Part shown: positions 60,533-64,000 of the stretch, one piece after another
How the letters are laid out: the number at the start of each line of letters is the position of its first letter
How positions within the stretch are numbered: the first letter of the stretch is position 1
Assembly: GCA_910575665.1 (NCBI GenBank)
Contig: CAJTFB010000012.1
Location: forward strand, 1-64,000
DNA: 64,000 nt
Source of the DNA: Eubacteriaceae bacterium
GTDB taxonomy: Bacteria > Bacillota > Clostridia > Lachnospirales > Lachnospiraceae
Reading direction: 5' to 3'
The notes under the pieces: generated by a model
The model's database searches: none
Told to the model about the DNA's origin: nothing
What the model saw: only the letters and a program-made list of their open reading frames with translations
Position numbers and translations under genes: made by a program

Positions 60533-61831
60533 ATGAAACAATATATTATAAAAGGCGGACAGCCATTGCGAGGAGAAGTGTTGATCGGTGGTGCAAAAAA
60601 TGCCGCGCTGGGGATCATTGTAGCAGCCATTATGGCAAATGAGCCAGTGACGATCGAAAATCTTCCCGATGTAGATGATGTTAGGGTGCTGCTGGATGCC
60701 GTAGAGGGAATTGGAGCGATCGTAGAGCGGTTTGACGCACATACTGTTCGTATTAATGGTGCGCTCATTAATGATGTCAATGTTGATGATGACTATATAA
60801 GGAAAATCAGGGGATCTTATTATTTGGTGGGAGCACTTTTAGGGAAATATCGCAAAGCGGTGGTGGCACTGCCAGGGGGATGTCAAATCGGCAGCCGTCC
60901 CATCGACCAGCACTTAAAGGGATTTGAACAGTTGGGGGCGAAGGTTACCATTCACAATGGAAAGATCGATGCCTGTGCAGAAAGACTCACAGGCAGTCAT
61001 ATATATCTAGATTGTCCCAGTGTAGGAGCTACCATAAATATTATGATGGCGGCCTGTATGGCAGAGGGAAAGACCATTATCGAAAACCCTGCTAAGGAAC
61101 CGCATATCGTTGATGTGGCCAACTTCCTGAACAGTATGGGTGCCAATATAAAAGGCGCTGGTACGGATACCATTCGGATTCGTGGTGTGGAGAGTCTTCA
61201 CGGCAGCGAATACTCTATTATACCGGATCAGATCGAAGCGGGGACTTACATGATGGCGGCAGCTGCCACCGGTGGGGATGTCTATATCCGAAATGTAATT
61301 CCAAAGCATTTGGAAGCTATTACAGCCAAGTTGATTGAAATCGGTGTAAGAGTTGAGGAGTACGATGACTGTGTGAGAGTTTATTCGGATCACAGACTGG
61401 GGTATGCCAACGTCAAAACCATGCCATATCCAGGTTTTCCTACCGATATGCAGCCTCAGATGGTGACATTGCTTGCCCTTTCCATGGGAGTGAGCATTGT
61501 AACAGAGACCATATTTGAGACACGTTTCAAATATATCAGTGAGCTTCGGAGGATGGGCGCCAATATCAATGTAGAGGGAAATGCTGCGATTATTACCGGA
61601 GTTGAAGACTTTACCGGCGCTGTGGTGAGTGCTCCGGATCTACGTGCTGGGGCGGCCCTGGTGATCGCCGGGCTGGTGGCAGATGGATTTACGACCGTAG
61701 AACAGATTCAATATATAGAGCGAGGATACGAAGACTTTGAGGAGAAGCTGAGAGGTTTGGGAGGAGTTATCGAAAAATTTGACGCCGAAGATGAGAGAGC
61801 GGTGAAAAAATTTAAACTCAAGGTAGGCTGA
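60533..61831 (+). CDS. murA: UDP-N-acetylglucosamine 1-carboxyvinyltransferase
   Basis: First committed step of peptidoglycan synthesis: transfers enolpyruvate from PEP to UDP-GlcNAc. The 432 residues include GGAKNAALGI, the active-site loop LPGGCQIGSRPIDQH with Cys117 (the fosfomycin target), and GFPTDMQPQMVTLL. The cysteine form implies fosfomycin sensitivity. ATG at 60533 follows GGAG; the frame extends 18 codons upstream across the promoter. Firmicutes often have two murA paralogues; which one this is cannot be told. Confidence 0.95.
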   Translation: MKQYIIKGGQPLRGEVLIGGAKNAALGIIVAAIMANEPVTIENLPDVDDVRVLLDAVEGIGAIVERFDAHTVRINGALINDVNVDDDYIRKIRGSYYLVGALLGKYRKAVVALPGGCQIGSRPIDQHLKGFEQLGAKVTIHNGKIDACAERLTGSHIYLDCPSVGATINIMMAACMAEGKTIIENPAKEPHIVDVANFLNSMGANIKGAGTDTIRIRGVESLHGSEYSIIPDQIEAGTYMMAAAATGGDVYIRNVIPKHLEAITAKLIEIGVRVEEYDDCVRVYSDHRLGYANVKTMPYPGFPTDMQPQMVTLLALSMGVSIVTETIFETRFKYISELRRMGANINVEGNAAIITGVEDFTGAVVSAPDLRAGAALVIAGLVADGFTTVEQIQYIERGYEDFEEKLRGLGGVIEKFDAEDERAVKKFKLKVG

Positions 61832-61884
61832 TTCTATAAGTCAAATCCCCCGTACCGTTGTTATAAGTGGTTTCAGACTAAAAA

Positions 61885-61909
61885 AACGTCCATTCTATGA
61901 GTGGGCGTT
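61885..61909. terminator. Terminator-like hairpin after murA
   Basis: AACGTCCA (61885-61892) pairs with TGGGCGTT (61902-61909); A-run before and TCTATATT after, so it reads best on the minus strand but may serve murA. Confidence 0.5.
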
Positions 61910-61997
61910 CTATATTATCACGTGGCCTGGAAATGGGTGGAAGGATACTTTTTAATATGCAGTGATCGTTTTGAAGGGGCACAAAAGGAGGAAAAAA

Positions 61998-62924
61998 ATG
62001 CAAGGAAGAGTACAGCAGATACTGGATGAGGTGGGAAAGGTGATCCGTGGAAAGGATGAGGCGATTCGCCTTGTTTTGACAGCGATTCTTGCCAAAGGAC
62101 ATATTTTGATCGAAGACATTCCTGGGGTGGGAAAAACAACGTTGGCAGTGGCATTTTCTCGGGCTATGGAGCTGACGGAGAGGCGTCTACAGTTTACCCC
62201 GGACGTACTTCCCAGTGATGTGGTGGGGTTTAATATGCTGGATGCCGATGGGGAGATGCAGTACAAGCCGGGAGCGATCCTTTGTAATCTGCTCCTGGCA
62301 GATGAGATCAACCGTACTTCCACCAAGACGCAATCGGCGCTTTTGGAGGTGATGGAAGAGGGACAGGTGACGGTGGACGGCGTGACGAGACAGCTGCCCA
62401 ATCCTTTCGTTGTTGTTGCTACCCAGAATCCGGTGGGATCTGCCGGTACCCAGATGCTTCCGGAATCCCAGCTGGATCGTTTTATGATCCGGATTTCCAT
62501 GGGATATCCAGAGATGGAAGAAGAGATGCGTCTGATCAAGGAGCGCCAGGAAGCGAATCCCATTGATTACATACAGGAGATTATAACCAAGCAGGAGTTA
62601 TTGGAAATGCAGGAGCAGGTGCGTTCGGTATTCGTAGATGATAAGGTACTGAAGTATCTGTCCAAGATCGTGGTTGCCACGAGAAACCATTCTATGCTGT
62701 CTCTGGGGATCAGTCCCCGGGGAACTCTCGCCTTTGTGGATATGTCAAAGGGACATGCCTTCATGAGTGGACGGGATTATGTGCTGCCAGAGGATGTAAA
62801 AAAGGTGGCGAAGGCAGTTCTTGCCCACCGCCTTCTTTTGAACGGAAAGGCGCGTATGAGCCATGTGACAGCGGAAGACATCGTAGGTGAGATTGTAGAG
62901 AAAACCCAGGCACCGAAGCTGTAA
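61998..62924 (+). CDS. MoxR-family AAA+ ATPase
   Basis: A 308-residue chaperone-like ATPase with Walker A GVGKTT (43-48), Walker B LLLADEIN (98-105), the MoxR block PLTYPLPESQ-like (NPVGSAGTQMLPESQLDRFM) and sensor 2 region SPRGTLAFVDMSKGHAF. AAAAGGAGGAAAAAA precedes ATG 61998. It is followed by a DUF58 gene, the classic MoxR-DUF58 pair often linked with transglutaminase-like proteins in envelope or metal-insertion functions. Confidence 0.94.
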   Translation: MQGRVQQILDEVGKVIRGKDEAIRLVLTAILAKGHILIEDIPGVGKTTLAVAFSRAMELTERRLQFTPDVLPSDVVGFNMLDADGEMQYKPGAILCNLLLADEINRTSTKTQSALLEVMEEGQVTVDGVTRQLPNPFVVVATQNPVGSAGTQMLPESQLDRFMIRISMGYPEMEEEMRLIKERQEANPIDYIQEIITKQELLEMQEQVRSVFVDDKVLKYLSKIVVATRNHSMLSLGISPRGTLAFVDMSKGHAFMSGRDYVLPEDVKKVAKAVLAHRLLLNGKARMSHVTAEDIVGEIVEKTQAPKL

Positions 62925-63018
62925 TCCAGGTACTTTACGTAGTATCTGTGGTTTGACACCGGATCACCGGTGGAGAAGAACAGGAGTGTTACAGAACTTA
63001 CAGATGGGAGGTGCCGGG

Positions 63019-64000
63019 ATGACTTTTGGTACTCTAATTTATTTTTTCATATTATTGACGGGGCTCCTTATTTCGGTGGTTTGCCTGCAATACGGCACCG
63101 TAGCAGTGATGGGGGCTTTGATCATCGTGCCTGTGTTTATGCTGGCATTTCTTATTGTCATGCGCTACCATACAACCGTGGAGGTAGAGTGCAAAAATCC
63201 CTTAGCGGAAAAAGACTCTATGGAAAAACCGGCGCGGGCGACGATCGCCTTGTCGGTGGAAAATAATGGAAAATTTCTTCCGATTTCCAAGGGGATTGCC
63301 TGGGTTCGCTATGAGAATTTTTTCTCAGGAGAAAAGGGAAATATGAAAGTACGGTTTTCTGTCGATACGGGAAAACGAAGAGGACGAAGGATTCCGGTGG
63401 TGATCCATCACTGCGGCAACGTGTCGATCCAGGTGGAGAAAGTCAGGATCTACGACTATCTCAACCTTTTTGCTACCACGATTGGGAAAAATTACGAGGT
63501 ACAGGATGTGCTTGTCATGCCTCCTTTAAAAGAGATTTACCTTGGAAAAGATCGCTGGTATAACGAGACAAATGAAGACAGTGACCGCTTTTCTTTATAC
63601 AAAAAAGGAGATGATCCCTCCGAGATCTTTGATATCCGGGATTTTAAGGATGGTGACCGAATTCAGCAGATTCACTGGAAGCTCAGCAGCAAAGCGGGAC
63701 ATTATATGGTAAAGGACGGAAGCCTTCCCCTAGCAAAAGCGGTACATATTTTTCTAGATCTGTGCGCTGAAGATGCACAGACGGCGGATCTGCTCGTACA
63801 GGGAATATATTCTGTATCCATGGAATTGATGGCACAGGGAGTACCCCAGCATTATATTTGGTATGACAGCATAAATGAAATTATTCAGGAGAAGCTGATT
63901 GAGCATGAGGAAGAATTGTTTTGGATGTTTGAGGATCTGTTTAAGTGCAGAACTACAAAGGATCCGGAGGAACTGATTCGGGCATACATTGAATGGGAAG
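63019..64000 (+). CDS. DUF58-domain membrane protein, cut by right edge
   Basis: The first ~327 codons are present. Two membrane helices (LIYFFILLTGLLISVVCLQY and VAVMGALIIVPVFMLAFLIV) are followed by a beta region and the DUF58 core: FSLYKKGDDPSEIFDIRDFK, DGDRIQQIHWKLSSKAGHYM. DUF58 proteins pair with MoxR ATPases. GGGAGG lies 8 bases before the ATG, 94 bases after the MoxR gene. The end is outside the window. Confidence 0.9.
   Translation, partial: MTFGTLIYFFILLTGLLISVVCLQYGTVAVMGALIIVPVFMLAFLIVMRYHTTVEVECKNPLAEKDSMEKPARATIALSVENNGKFLPISKGIAWVRYENFFSGEKGNMKVRFSVDTGKRRGRRIPVVIHHCGNVSIQVEKVRIYDYLNLFATTIGKNYEVQDVLVMPPLKEIYLGKDRWYNETNEDSDRFSLYKKGDDPSEIFDIRDFKDGDRIQQIHWKLSSKAGHYMVKDGSLPLAKAVHIFLDLCAEDAQTADLLVQGIYSVSMELMAQGVPQHYIWYDSINEIIQEKLIEHEEELFWMFEDLFKCRTTKDPEELIRAYIEWE

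Noticed and set aside
1-64000. tRNA or rRNA genes
   Set aside because: No cloverleaf with a T-loop consensus or rRNA segment was recognised on either strand by eye.

Overview
The window looks like chromosome from a spore-forming member of the Lachnospiraceae (Clostridia). Evidence: low-to-mid GC, strong AGGAGG ribosome sites, the alpha and rplKAJL ribosomal operons, a large Firmicute-type SRP RNA, cotJ and spoVF sporulation genes, abrB-like Spo0A boxes, and several gene families typical of that group. Genus cannot be fixed from sequence reading alone.

Layout. 1-8.4 kb: the end of a mobilizable transposon of the Tn4451 type. It carries a large serine recombinase (cut by the window edge), TnpW-like, relaxase, MobC-like, a candidate oriT with three tandem perfect hairpins, a small sigma factor, a MATE exporter with a divergent MocR-type regulator as cargo, and TnpV plus a TnpV remnant. 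8.4-9.2 kb: decayed DNA with an internally deleted ABC-transporter ATPase. 9.2-12.8 kb: rpmJ, rpsM, rpsK, rpsD, rpoA, rplQ, with a structured rpsM leader. infA is not found beside rpmJ. 12.8-17.9 kb: a cyclophilin lipoprotein, tyrS, a small hydrophilic protein, an FAD/Rieske oxidoreductase, and cotJC behind a fused cotJA-cotJB. 18.0-18.3 kb: a probable type I toxin locus. 18.4-24.6 kb: BlaI/BlaR1-like pair, a DUF6688-like membrane protein and a VanRS-like two-component system, followed by three tandem 155-bp repeats. 25.1-29.1 kb: a C39-like peptidase, a large palindrome, and a PadR / DUF4097 / LiaF-like envelope-stress operon. 29.4-29.7 kb: a dead MntA-HepT pair. 29.9-33.4 kb: rpmG-secE-nusG-rplK-rplA and rplJ-rplL with leaders.

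33.4-49.5 kb is the most interesting part. Two transcription units start behind copies of the same ~127-bp sequence. Each copy holds a terminator and three tandem Spo0A boxes at exact 10-bp spacing, placed just upstream of a sigma-A-like promoter. Unit 1 (33.6-44.2 kb) resembles the butirosin side-chain machinery: a BtrH-like acyltransferase, a BtrK-like PLP decarboxylase, a BtrJ-like ATP-grasp ligase and an acyl carrier protein. It adds a second carrier protein, two adenylate-forming enzymes, a second BtrH-like protein and four exported proteins. This looks like an undescribed pathway that builds an aminoacyl or acyl group on carrier proteins and transfers it to an unknown acceptor. Unit 2 (44.4-49.5 kb) encodes a lipoprotein with two CBM2-like domains and a helveticin-J-like C-terminal region, then two BspA-type leucine-rich-repeat surface proteins. 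I predict both units are switched by Spo0A.

49.6-64 kb: ZIP transporter, DUF6128-like protein, asnB, the dipicolinate synthase genes spoVFB-spoVFA, SRP RNA, a cNMP-binding-like protein and a protein ending in a degenerate CbbX-like AAA+ domain, a flavin reductase, murA, a MoxR ATPase and a DUF58 protein cut by the right edge.
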